Of a DNA stretch of 64,000 nt, positions 14,250-22,636 are shown piece by piece; the first letter of the stretch is position 1; the number at the start of each line of letters is the position of its first letter. The stretch spans positions 124,001 through 188,000 of the forward strand of contig JAXMAV010000015.1 of assembly GCA_046350255.1 (NCBI GenBank), given 5' to 3'. The translations under genes were made by a program, and so were the position numbers. The DNA comes from CALDUY01 sp046350255. GTDB taxonomy: Bacteria > Planctomycetota > Planctomycetia > Gemmatales > Gemmataceae. The notes under the pieces were generated by a model that made no database searches, was not told the origin of the DNA, and worked only from the letters and a program-made list of their open reading frames with translations.

Positions 14250-17185
14250 GGCGTCGTAGTGGGGCGGGCGCGACGGCCTGGCTCGGCTGGTGTGGCAGGA
14301 GGTGGGGTGTAGGGAATGCCCTTCGCCATCCACTCGGGGCGCGGAGCGCCTTTCAGGTGGTGGTCGAAGAACTGCTGCAACCGCACCGTGTAATCCTTCT
14401 GGTTGACGCGCCGGCGGAGGCCGTGGAACTCGCCAGGATAGTTGAAGAGGTAGACCTCCTTGCCCAGGCGCCGTAGGGCCAGGTAGAACTCGATGCCCTG
14501 CTGCCAGGGCACCGCCTCGTCACGGTCGTTGTGGAGCATCAGGAGCGGGGTGCGGATCCGATCGGCATAAAACAGAGGGGAATTTTCCACGAACCGCCCC
14601 ATCGCCTGCCACAGCGTCGCCCCTAGCCGGCTCTGGGTTTTCTCGTACTGAAACTGACGTGGCAGCCCGCTGCCCCAGCGGATGCCGCCGTAGGCGCTCG
14701 TCATGTTGGCCACCGGCGCCCCCGCCGAGGCAGCCTTGAACCGGGTGGTTTGCGTGATGAGGTAGGCCGTCTGATAACCGCCCCACGAGTGGCCCTGCAA
14801 ACCGATGGCGTTCTCGTCCACGCCGCCCAGATCCACCACCGCCTGAACGGCCGGCAGCACACACTTCAGCGCGCTCTGCCCGGGTGCGCCGACGGTGTAG
14901 ACGATGTCGGGCATCAGCACCATGTAGCCGTTGCTCGCGTAGTAGGTCGGGTTGATGGAGGTGCCCGGCCGCGGATCGACGAAGCGGTGGAGGTTCTGGC
15001 TCAACCGTTCGTAGATGTAGACCATGAGCGGGTACTTCCGGGTCGGATCGAAGTTCTCGGGCCGAATGAGCATGCCCTGCAGCGGCACGCCATCCGCGCT
15101 GCGATACTTCACCAGCTCGGCCCGGCCCCAGAGCAACCCGGCCTTCTGCGGGTTGGCATTGCTGACGCGCCGCAGCTCACGGAAGTCGAGGTCGGCCGAA
15201 TAGAGATCCGGATAGTCATAGAAGGTGGAGACTGTCAGGAGCAGGCGATCGCCACGCGGGGCCTTCTGGGGAATGCCATGATTGCGCGCCCCCATCACCA
15301 GCAACCGGGGAGTCGCGCCCGACAGGGCGAGTCGATAGAACCCGGTGTCGCGCGTTGATTCCTTCTCGGCACGGGCCAGCAGCGGCTGGGCGGGATCGAA
15401 GCTGCGCTGCCGTGGATCGAGTCGGACGATGCGGAGTTGCGTCCCCGCCTTGCGGCCAATGGACTCGGTCAGATTCTTCGCCGTCGAACCATCAACCGGC
15501 ACCTGCCAGATATCGTAGCGATCGTAGAGAAGCACGTGGCGGTCGTCGGCCGTCCAGCCGGCGAAGCCATACGGCGGTGGGTCGGAAGGCTGGTCGTGCT
15601 GTTCATCCACGAAGGAAACGCCCAGCTTCGCAGTCAGGTTCACACGCTGACCCGTGGAGACCGAAACTGCGTGCCAGTCCTTGCCATCGAAGGTCAACAG
15701 GTAGTTGCCCCTCGGAGAAAATGAGGGCGGATGGGCCTGGTTTCGCGCCACCAGCTTTTTCTCGCCGGTGCGGGCATGAAGTAGGTAGACATCCGAGGAG
15801 GCGGCCACACTCTCGGAGCCGACCACCGCACGGTAGGGGCGTTCATCCAGGGCAATCACCCAGTCGCCCTGTGCGGCCGGTTGCACCTGGGTGAACTCCT
15901 CGTCGGCCAGCTGTCGGCAGGTCCCGGTGTCGAGGAGGAAGACCGCCCGATACGCCGGCCGGGCCACATAACGCACTTTCTGGATGGGCTGAATATAATC
16001 ATCGCGATAGTGCCACATCTCGAACACCGCCTTCTCCTCGCCAGGCGGGGCCGGACGAACAGGCGGCGGGCTGACCTGGAAGTACAGGCTCTTTCCGTCG
16101 GGCGAAAACTCCAGTTCGCCCTGGTCGCTCACCTCCATGCCTGGTCGAAGGTCGGCGCGGGCGGGGAGTGTCAGCACCGTGGCGACAGGCAGCGAAATCG
16201 GCGCCGCAGCCAGGGCCAGACCGGTGAGGGCCGGCGCCAGCATGGGCATAGCCATTATCTTCGGGCTGGGCCCGCCGCTGAGCTTCCAGTGGCACAGGCG
16301 CACCTCGGAAGGCCCCTTGCCGTCCGCTGCGGATCGGCTTCGCAGGAAGGCGAGTTGCTGCTGGCCCTCATCCCAGGTCAGCCGGCTACCCCGACCGCCG
16401 CTGGCCAGCAGGACAGGGCTTCCTGTCAGAACCGGGGCAACCACCTGGACACTGCTGGCGGAGTCGTCCTTGCCCGCCACCGCATAGGCCAGCGCCTTGC
16501 CATCTCGGGCCAGGCTGAACTCGGCGACCGGTCCCAGGACACGCTCTTTCCCGTCGGCCAGGGAGCGCACCACCAGTTCTCCAGGGGGAGGTGCGGGCGG
16601 GGATGCTTCTTTTCCCTTCGTCGGGGAAGGAGGCCCCGCTGGCTCCGGCCCTCGCAGATAGACCACCAACCCGGGCCCTTCCTCCGGAACGGCGAAGGTT
16701 CGCACGCGCTCGATGCGTGTGAGCTTGCCTGTGGATAGTTCCAGGATACCCAGCGCCGCGCTGGCGGCAGGGTTGGCCTTTCCGCGCGTGGCCTCGGCCT
16801 TGCCAGGGAAGATGGAAAACAGGGCGAACCGCCCATCCGGGCTAAACGGATGCGGGGACGACTCTGCGCGAGGCGTGATGCGCGAACTGCGCCGCACCGT
16901 GGTGGGAGGTGGTGTTTCCACCTTCTCGGGCCGACTGCCACGCGGTTGGCGGTACTCCTTGCCTGTGACCAGATGGCGAACGACGAACTCGCCGTCGCTT
17001 TCCTGTGGAGCCAGCACCATGGCCATATAGGTGCCGTCGGCCGACAGCGTGGGGGCCTCGATGGAGCGCCAGGCGGCGTAGTCCTGGTGGGTCAGTGGTC
17101 GCTTCGCTGGGGGCTGCGCGGGAGCGGGTTGCCCCAGTGCCAGGCCCAGGAAACCGAGTGAGAGTAGTTGCAGGGTGCGCATCAT
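14228..17185 (-). CDS. S9-family prolyl oligopeptidase-like peptidase, secreted
   Basis: The 985-residue protein has a signal peptide (LLSLGFLGLALGQPAPAQ), a long beta-propeller and a C-terminal alpha/beta-hydrolase domain. The triad is visible: Ser about 800 in GLQGHSWGGY, Asp about 889 in HNDRDEAVPW and His about 921 in GEFHGLRRR. The propeller is longer than usual and carries Pro/Lys-rich inserts (PSPTKGKEASPPAPPPGE). It probably cleaves peptides in the periplasm or outside the cell. Two adjacent ATG codons (17185, 17182) could serve as start. The C-terminal tail after the hydrolase domain is Pro/Thr-rich. Confidence 0.92.
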   Translation of the reverse strand: MMRTLQLLSLGFLGLALGQPAPAQPPAKRPLTHQDYAAWRSIEAPTLSADGTYMAMVLAPQESDGEFVVRHLVTGKEYRQPRGSRPEKVETPPPTTVRRSSRITPRAESSPHPFSPDGRFALFSIFPGKAEATRGKANPAASAALGILELSTGKLTRIERVRTFAVPEEGPGLVVYLRGPEPAGPPSPTKGKEASPPAPPPGELVVRSLADGKERVLGPVAEFSLARDGKALAYAVAGKDDSASSVQVVAPVLTGSPVLLASGGRGSRLTWDEGQQQLAFLRSRSAADGKGPSEVRLCHWKLSGGPSPKIMAMPMLAPALTGLALAAAPISLPVATVLTLPARADLRPGMEVSDQGELEFSPDGKSLYFQVSPPPVRPAPPGEEKAVFEMWHYRDDYIQPIQKVRYVARPAYRAVFLLDTGTCRQLADEEFTQVQPAAQGDWVIALDERPYRAVVGSESVAASSDVYLLHARTGEKKLVARNQAHPPSFSPRGNYLLTFDGKDWHAVSVSTGQRVNLTAKLGVSFVDEQHDQPSDPPPYGFAGWTADDRHVLLYDRYDIWQVPVDGSTAKNLTESIGRKAGTQLRIVRLDPRQRSFDPAQPLLARAEKESTRDTGFYRLALSGATPRLLVMGARNHGIPQKAPRGDRLLLTVSTFYDYPDLYSADLDFRELRRVSNANPQKAGLLWGRAELVKYRSADGVPLQGMLIRPENFDPTRKYPLMVYIYERLSQNLHRFVDPRPGTSINPTYYASNGYMVLMPDIVYTVGAPGQSALKCVLPAVQAVVDLGGVDENAIGLQGHSWGGYQTAYLITQTTRFKAASAGAPVANMTSAYGGIRWGSGLPRQFQYEKTQSRLGATLWQAMGRFVENSPLFYADRIRTPLLMLHNDRDEAVPWQQGIEFYLALRRLGKEVYLFNYPGEFHGLRRRVNQKDYTVRLQQFFDHHLKGAPRPEWMAKGIPYTPPPATPAEPGRRARPTTTPQTEGSE

Positions 17186-17305
17186 GGGATTTGAAGGAGG
17201 GAGGGGGGTTGAACCTGGTCAGCCCCTGGTGTGTCTGGGTAGATGGTTCTATCCTACCCAAAGCGCCCTCTCCCCGCATCCAGGAACTCGCCCGGAGAAG
17301 AACCG

Positions 17306-18751
17306 ATGTCCTCGACGACACCGGCACGAACGGACCCGCGTCCCACGCGGCAGTCCGCCAGGGAATTGTGGCGCCTGGCCTGGCCGTTCATCCTCACTCA
17401 GAGTTGCTGGACCGTTCAGATCGTTCTGGATCGGATCCTCCTCAGCCAGTCCTCCATCGAGGCGGTCGGCGCGGGCATCTCGGCGGTGATGATGTTCTGG
17501 TCGGGTATGACGCTCTTCCAGTACACGACGCTCTATGCAACGACCTTCGTGGCGCAGTACACCGGGGCAGGTCAGCCGCAGCGCGTCGGCGCGGTAGTGG
17601 GTCAGGCGGTCTGGTTCGCAGCGATTGCGGGGTTGTCGTTCCTGGTGCTGGTGCCGTTCGCCGACCCCATCACGCGGCTGGCGGGCCACAACCCGGAGCT
17701 ACAACAGTTGGAGGCGACCTACTTCCGCTGCCTGTGTTTTTCGGCGCTGCCGTTCCTGGTGACGGCCGCGGTCAGCAGTTTCTTCGCTGGTCTGGGGCGC
17801 AGCCGCGCGGTGCTAGCCATGAACGCCGGGGGGCTAGCGGTCAACGCCTTCTGGGCGATCGTACTCATCTTCGGCAAGCTGGGGTTCGAGCCGATGGGGA
17901 TCGCCGGGGCCGGCTGGGCCACCGTCGCGGGAACGAGCACCAGCGCTCTGATCGGGCTGCTGCTGATCGGTCGGCCGGCCAACGTCCGTGATTACGGCAT
18001 CTTCACGCAGTGGGGGCTGGATCGCACCTTGCTCGGCCGGCTGCTCTATTATGGCCTGGCCCAGGGGGTGGGAGCCTGCCTGGAGACCCTGGCGTTCAGC
18101 CTGTTTCTCATCTTCATCGGCAACCTGGGCCGGATCGATCTGGCCGCCACCAGCATCGCCTGCACGCTCAATCTGCTGGCCTATCTGCCGATGATGGGTG
18201 TGGGGCAAGCCATCGAGGTGCTTGTGGGACAGTACCTGGGAGCCAACCAGCCCACCGAGGCCGAGCGCGCCGCCTGGACGGGGCTGATCTTCTCGTTCTC
18301 GGCCACATTCCTGGTGGCGGTGCTGTATGTCTTCGCCCCCCAGTGGCTCGCCCTGCCCTTTCAGACGCGGGACGATCCGGAAGGCTGGGCCGCGGTCGTC
18401 GAGCGCGTACCGATGCTGCTCATCTTCGTGGCGGTGTACTGCCTGTTCGATTCGCTCAGCCTGGTGTTCGGCTTCGCCCTGCGTGGGGCCGGCGATACGC
18501 GCTTCGTCACCGCTGTCGCCATCGTGGTCTCCTGGCCCGTGATGGTGGTGCCCAGCTACCTCGCCATCGCCTACGGATGGGGCCTCTACGTGGCCTGGGC
18601 CTTTGGCTCTGCCTGTGTCATCCTGCTGGCCATCATCTACTTCCTCCGCTTCCTCCAGGGTGACTGGAAGCAGATGCGCGTCATCGAACCCGAGGCGCGC
18701 CGACCGATGGACGAGTCCACCGCCTGTCCGCTGGAGCGTGCTCCCGGCTGA
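17306..18751 (+). CDS. MATE-family efflux transporter
   Basis: The product is about 481 residues with about 12 membrane helices and a clear two-fold repeat. ELWRLAWPFILTQSCWTVQI starts the first half and LLGRLLYYGLAQGVGACLET the second. The MATE signature elements FVAQYTGAGQPQRVG and LVGQYLGANQPTEAER are both present, one in each half. Such pumps export drugs or metabolites against a cation gradient; the substrate is unknown. The ATG at 17306 is preceded by GGAGAAG, which is better supported than the in-frame ATG at 17243. It converges with the FHA-histidine kinase gene, with 7 bases between the stops and no visible terminator. Confidence 0.93.
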   Translation: MSSTTPARTDPRPTRQSARELWRLAWPFILTQSCWTVQIVLDRILLSQSSIEAVGAGISAVMMFWSGMTLFQYTTLYATTFVAQYTGAGQPQRVGAVVGQAVWFAAIAGLSFLVLVPFADPITRLAGHNPELQQLEATYFRCLCFSALPFLVTAAVSSFFAGLGRSRAVLAMNAGGLAVNAFWAIVLIFGKLGFEPMGIAGAGWATVAGTSTSALIGLLLIGRPANVRDYGIFTQWGLDRTLLGRLLYYGLAQGVGACLETLAFSLFLIFIGNLGRIDLAATSIACTLNLLAYLPMMGVGQAIEVLVGQYLGANQPTEAERAAWTGLIFSFSATFLVAVLYVFAPQWLALPFQTRDDPEGWAAVVERVPMLLIFVAVYCLFDSLSLVFGFALRGAGDTRFVTAVAIVVSWPVMVVPSYLAIAYGWGLYVAWAFGSACVILLAIIYFLRFLQGDWKQMRVIEPEARRPMDESTACPLERAPG

Positions 18752-18758
18752 GACGGGA

Positions 18759-20438
18759 TCAGACTCCCGGAGGGGGAACCACGCAGGTCCCGTGATTGGA
18801 ATCCTTGACGGAGGGACAAGCGGGCAGATACAGGGTGAAGGTGGTCCCCTTGCCGGCCTCGCTTTTCACGGTGATGTCGCCTCCCATGAGCCGGGTTAGC
18901 TTCCGGCTGATGGACAGGCCCAGCCCGGTGCCTCCGGCCTGGCGCGTGGCCGCATGGACCTGCTCGAAGTCCTTGAACAGCTTGGCCACCTGCTCGGAGT
19001 TCATGCCGATGCCGGTGTCGGCCACGGTGAACACGACCCAGTCCACCCCCTGATGCGGCCGGCGTTCGGTGGTCAGCGTGATGGTGCCCAGGTCGGTGAA
19101 TTTGGCGGCGTTGGAGAGCAGGTTGAACAGGCACTGGCGGAGACGGGTCGGGTCCGCGTTCATGTCGCCAAGATGGCTGGTCGGTGGCACCACCAGGCGC
19201 ACGCCGGGCTTCACCAGCGTCTGCACCATGGCCACGACCTCCTGAACCAGCTGCCCGCCGTCGAAGGAGACGAAGTTGAGACTGACCTTGCCGGCCTCGA
19301 TCTTGGAGAGATCAAGGATGTCGTTGATGAGGGCGAGTAGATGCTTGCCTGCTGAGGTTATCTTCTGCAGGTCGGCCACGAAGCCGTCGATCTGGCGATC
19401 CTCGGCCTCCTCGCGCAGCATCTCGCTGTAGCCGATGATCGCATTGAGCGGTGTGCGCAGCTCGTGGCTCATGTTGGCCAGGAACTGCCCCTTGGTCCGG
19501 TCGGCGGCCTCGGCCACGTCGCGGGCGATGCGCAGCTCGTTGGCGCGCTGCTCCTGTTCAATGCGAATCAGCCCGGCGGTGACCCCGGAGGCCAGCACCT
19601 GGACCAGCTGCGCCTCGATGGGGCCGATCTCGCGGCTACGAGGTCGGCGAAGCCGGGCGCCGTACAGAGCCCCCGCCACCTGGTCCTGGTTGTCGAAAAT
19701 CGGCGAGGCTACCACCGAGACCACATGCTGCAGACTGTCGCCCTGCGAGGAGGCAGCCAGTCGAGGCTGAAAAAAGGTACGCCGATCGCGCACCACCCGA
19801 GCCAGGATGGTGTGGCTAAACTCACGTCCGCCGGGCCCCTCGTCGCGGAAAGCGCGGGCCACCACGCGCCAGCCATCTCCGGCCCGCAGCAGGATCAGCC
19901 CACTATCCAGCGACACCAGCTCGACCAGGGCCCGCGCCGTCTGATCGTAGTACTCCGGCGAGGCCGGCGAGGATCGCTGCACCGCCACCACTGCCTCGAA
20001 CCACTGCGTCAGAAGCTCCGGCGTGGGACCGGCCTCGAGGTTCAGTAGTGGCTCGCGTCCCGCCACCTGGCTCGCCGAGCGCAGCGGCTGCATGACGGTC
20101 TTCAGCGCGTCACTATCGTCGTCCTCGGCCAGGGGCGGCTCGATCTCCACCACGGTATCGCCGATGCCCATGCGCAGCGGGGCCCGATAGTGGCCACTCC
20201 CGCCGGGTGGGATCGATCCGCCCGTCAGCAGGATCGGCTGCTTGCTACTCAGGTTTTCCAGCCGCAACTCGCCCGAGGGTAGCTCCTCGAGACGGACATG
20301 ATCCTTCGACACGTAGGCATCCTGGATCATGCAGCGCGGCACATTGCCGCGGCGCGGACCGCGCCCGAGTTCGAGGGGCCCCTGGTCGTGCTGTAACTCC
20401 TGGTGCTCGCGCGCGTTGCGGACGGTCAACCGTAGCAT
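18759..20438 (-). CDS. FHA-GAF histidine kinase, soluble
   Basis: The 559-residue protein starts with an FHA domain (residues about 1-100: LGRGPRRGNVPRCMIQDAYV then SKDHVRLEEL), which normally reads phosphothreonine. A GAF-like sensor segment covers about 130-300. The kinase core has the phosphoacceptor His about 325 (NMSHELRTPLNAIIGY), an N box (NLLSNAAKFTD), and G boxes (VADTGIGM, GGTGLGLSIS). It has no membrane segment and no receiver domain. Its start lies inside the end of the upstream surface-protein gene (13-base overlap), so the two are co-transcribed. With a Ser/Thr kinase encoded just across the divergent promoter, the FHA domain may link that kinase to this one (inference). Confidence 0.93.
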   Translation of the reverse strand: MLRLTVRNAREHQELQHDQGPLELGRGPRRGNVPRCMIQDAYVSKDHVRLEELPSGELRLENLSSKQPILLTGGSIPPGGSGHYRAPLRMGIGDTVVEIEPPLAEDDDSDALKTVMQPLRSASQVAGREPLLNLEAGPTPELLTQWFEAVVAVQRSSPASPEYYDQTARALVELVSLDSGLILLRAGDGWRVVARAFRDEGPGGREFSHTILARVVRDRRTFFQPRLAASSQGDSLQHVVSVVASPIFDNQDQVAGALYGARLRRPRSREIGPIEAQLVQVLASGVTAGLIRIEQEQRANELRIARDVAEAADRTKGQFLANMSHELRTPLNAIIGYSEMLREEAEDRQIDGFVADLQKITSAGKHLLALINDILDLSKIEAGKVSLNFVSFDGGQLVQEVVAMVQTLVKPGVRLVVPPTSHLGDMNADPTRLRQCLFNLLSNAAKFTDLGTITLTTERRPHQGVDWVVFTVADTGIGMNSEQVAKLFKDFEQVHAATRQAGGTGLGLSISRKLTRLMGGDITVKSEAGKGTTFTLYLPACPSVKDSNHGTCVVPPPGV

Positions 20439-22393
20439 GGCACGAGCCTCTCCCGTCGTCGAGGTTCACGGCCAGGCGGCACCAGCCAGGCGGCCAGCGC
20501 CACCAGGGCGGATTCCAGCACCCAGGCCGAGGCAGGCTCGCCGGGCAGGTCGAACCCGCGCTCCTCGTCGTGATACGTCCGCTCTTTTTGCTCCTCTTCC
20601 GACGCTGGTGTCGGTTCCTCCATCACCGGGGGAGGAGGCAGCGGCTCGGAACCAGCGGGGGTGACCGCCACGCTGGGGAGGTCGGTCAGGACCGAGGGCA
20701 CGGTGGGAAGTTCACTAAGTGGTTCGTTCAGCATCGGGTCGGCGTCCGTTCCCTCGCCCGTGGTGCTGCCGCCTCCGTTGGCAGTGGTGGTACTCAGGCG
20801 TGCCGACCGCGTGGGCCCGGGGCTGGCGAAGTCTCGCCCGATTAGCTCGGCGCGCGCCAGGTGGACCTGAGCGGACCCGCCGTTCACACCGTCGCCTCGC
20901 GCCTCCAGGGCCAGGGCCACCTGGGTACCCAGGTTCGGGTTGGCTATCGCTTCGGTCGCTGGGCCCAGGGGCGACGCGGGAGGAAGCGGATCGACCGGGA
21001 CAGGCAACGGCACACTGATGGTGAATACGGTGCCGCCCAGGTTGAGGAGGCTGGGCATGCTGGCGGCATCGAGCCGGAAGGTGATCGTCTGCTGGACTGG
21101 ATCGATGAGTACCAGCGACGATTGCACGCGCACCTGCCGTCCGGTGACGGGATCGAAGTAGGTCAAGGAGGGCACGTCACCAGCGCGGAGCCCGGCGACG
21201 GCGAAAGTGACGAGGGCAATGTCGTTATGGGCGACGTTTAGCGCCCGGATGTCAAAGGAGGCCACCACCGACTGATTGCGCAGGGCGAAGTAGGGGGTAT
21301 CGAGATCCTCGGCGACGGGAATGGGCACCACGGCGACAATGATGGCGGCGGGATCGAGCGAGGCTGCACCGTGGCTGAAAAAGACGCTGGCCCCGGGCAC
21401 GACGACGGCCACTTCCTCGCCGGGTTTCACCTCTTCCTTCACCGCGGTGCCCGTGGGAACTCCTGCCAGAAGGACATCGACCGTGAAGACCTCGACATCG
21501 GCGACCTGGTCGCCGGACCAGAGGGTGGTCACCACCCGGAACGAACCTTCCTCGCGGTAGATGTGGTTCAGGGTGAAATCGAGCGTCCCAGTGAGACGAA
21601 TGGTATCTGTGGGGCTGCCATCGCCGTACTCAACGGTCAGCGAGGTAACCTGCTTTGTGAAACCAACCACGTCGCCGCTTCGGGAGAAGGTAGCGCCGAC
21701 GTTGATGAACTGATCCTGCGACGACAGATCGAGCGCCAGAGTACCATCGATGGGTAGCTCCGCGTAGCCGATGTTGGGGTCGCGCCCGGACCGGGTCGAG
21801 TTACTGATGACATCGTTTTCGGCGTGGGTGAAGGTACCCCCGGCCACGTAGACGCCGCCACCTCGGTCGGTGGCGATATTGAACCGGACGAGAGTATCCA
21901 CCAGGGTGAGGGCTGCGCCATCGGTGTAGATGCCGCCACCCTGCTGTGTGGCGACGTTATTCTCCACCACGCAGCGAGTCAGGGTCAGGTCACCCTGGTT
22001 GAAGATGCCAGCGCCCTGGTCGGCGCGTCCGCCGGCGAATCCCAGGCCAGTCAACTGCACCGTCACACCTGTGGCGATTTCGAGCACACGGAAATCAGGG
22101 GCGGAGGCGGCGCGCTGGATGGTGATCGCCATGCCATCCAGGGTGAAGATCATCAGGTCATCGGTGATGCGCGGCAGGGCCTGAGTAAGGGTGATGGCCT
22201 CCTGCTTGCCAGGGCCGAAGACCTCGGCGTCGAAGTAGATGACATCGAAGCCGGGTTCCGCGTTGGCGTTGAGGATGGCGCGGTGCAGACTGTTGGGCAC
22301 GTCGCCCGAAGCCCCATTGCGCACGATGAGCTCGGCCGGGGTGAGCCGGTCCTCGAGATGCTCCAGCGCCAGGCGGATCCTCGGCCGCCGCAT
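20426..22393 (-). CDS. surface protein with beta-helix repeats, PKD-like domain and C-terminal anchor
   Basis: The product is about 655 residues. The N terminus carries ALEHLEDRLTPAELIV, a member of the LExLExR signal group. Residues about 15-190 look like a right-handed beta-helix of the polymorphic outer-membrane type (repeated GGGIYTDGAALTLVDT-like turns). A PKD-like part follows (YGDGSPTDTIRLTGT). The C terminus has one hydrophobic helix (SAWVLESALVALAAWLVPP) followed by an Arg-rich tail, as in surface-anchoring sequences. I chose the ATG at 22393 because GAGG is 7 bases upstream. It overlaps the FHA-histidine kinase start by 13 bases. The likely role is an anchored adhesin or sensor. Confidence 0.82.
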   Translation of the reverse strand: MRRPRIRLALEHLEDRLTPAELIVRNGASGDVPNSLHRAILNANAEPGFDVIYFDAEVFGPGKQEAITLTQALPRITDDLMIFTLDGMAITIQRAASAPDFRVLEIATGVTVQLTGLGFAGGRADQGAGIFNQGDLTLTRCVVENNVATQQGGGIYTDGAALTLVDTLVRFNIATDRGGGVYVAGGTFTHAENDVISNSTRSGRDPNIGYAELPIDGTLALDLSSQDQFINVGATFSRSGDVVGFTKQVTSLTVEYGDGSPTDTIRLTGTLDFTLNHIYREEGSFRVVTTLWSGDQVADVEVFTVDVLLAGVPTGTAVKEEVKPGEEVAVVVPGASVFFSHGAASLDPAAIIVAVVPIPVAEDLDTPYFALRNQSVVASFDIRALNVAHNDIALVTFAVAGLRAGDVPSLTYFDPVTGRQVRVQSSLVLIDPVQQTITFRLDAASMPSLLNLGGTVFTISVPLPVPVDPLPPASPLGPATEAIANPNLGTQVALALEARGDGVNGGSAQVHLARAELIGRDFASPGPTRSARLSTTTANGGGSTTGEGTDADPMLNEPLSELPTVPSVLTDLPSVAVTPAGSEPLPPPPVMEEPTPASEEEQKERTYHDEERGFDLPGEPASAWVLESALVALAAWLVPPGREPRRRERLVPCYG

Positions 22394-22636
22394 TGCATGT
22401 CCTCGATGGCCTCTCTCGGTTCGCATGATCCAGTGTCGGCTTTTCTCCGCGACGGGTCAAGGAAAGCCCGACGCATTCGTCGCACGCGTCGAGAATCGCT
22501 CGGTTTGCCCCGGGGACGGAATCTCGGTAAGATGGGCGCAATTTTCTGCCCGCCCGCGGAGGAAGCCTCCGCGACGACCGGCTTCCTGGTAGATCTCGAC
22601 AGGCGATGTGGTCGAAGGACAGCAGGCGAGGAAAAC
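22394..22636. promoter_or_regulatory. divergent promoter region of the signalling locus
   Basis: These 243 bases separate the start of the surface protein/FHA kinase operon (minus) from the Ser/Thr kinase operon (plus). No ORF here looks real. I cannot point to reliable -35/-10 boxes, but both operons must be expressed from here or from just outside it. Confidence 0.45.

Noticed and set aside
21824..22636. N-terminal extension of the Ser/Thr kinase
   Set aside because: It is antisense to the surface-protein gene; the ATG at 22637 directly precedes the zinc ribbon.
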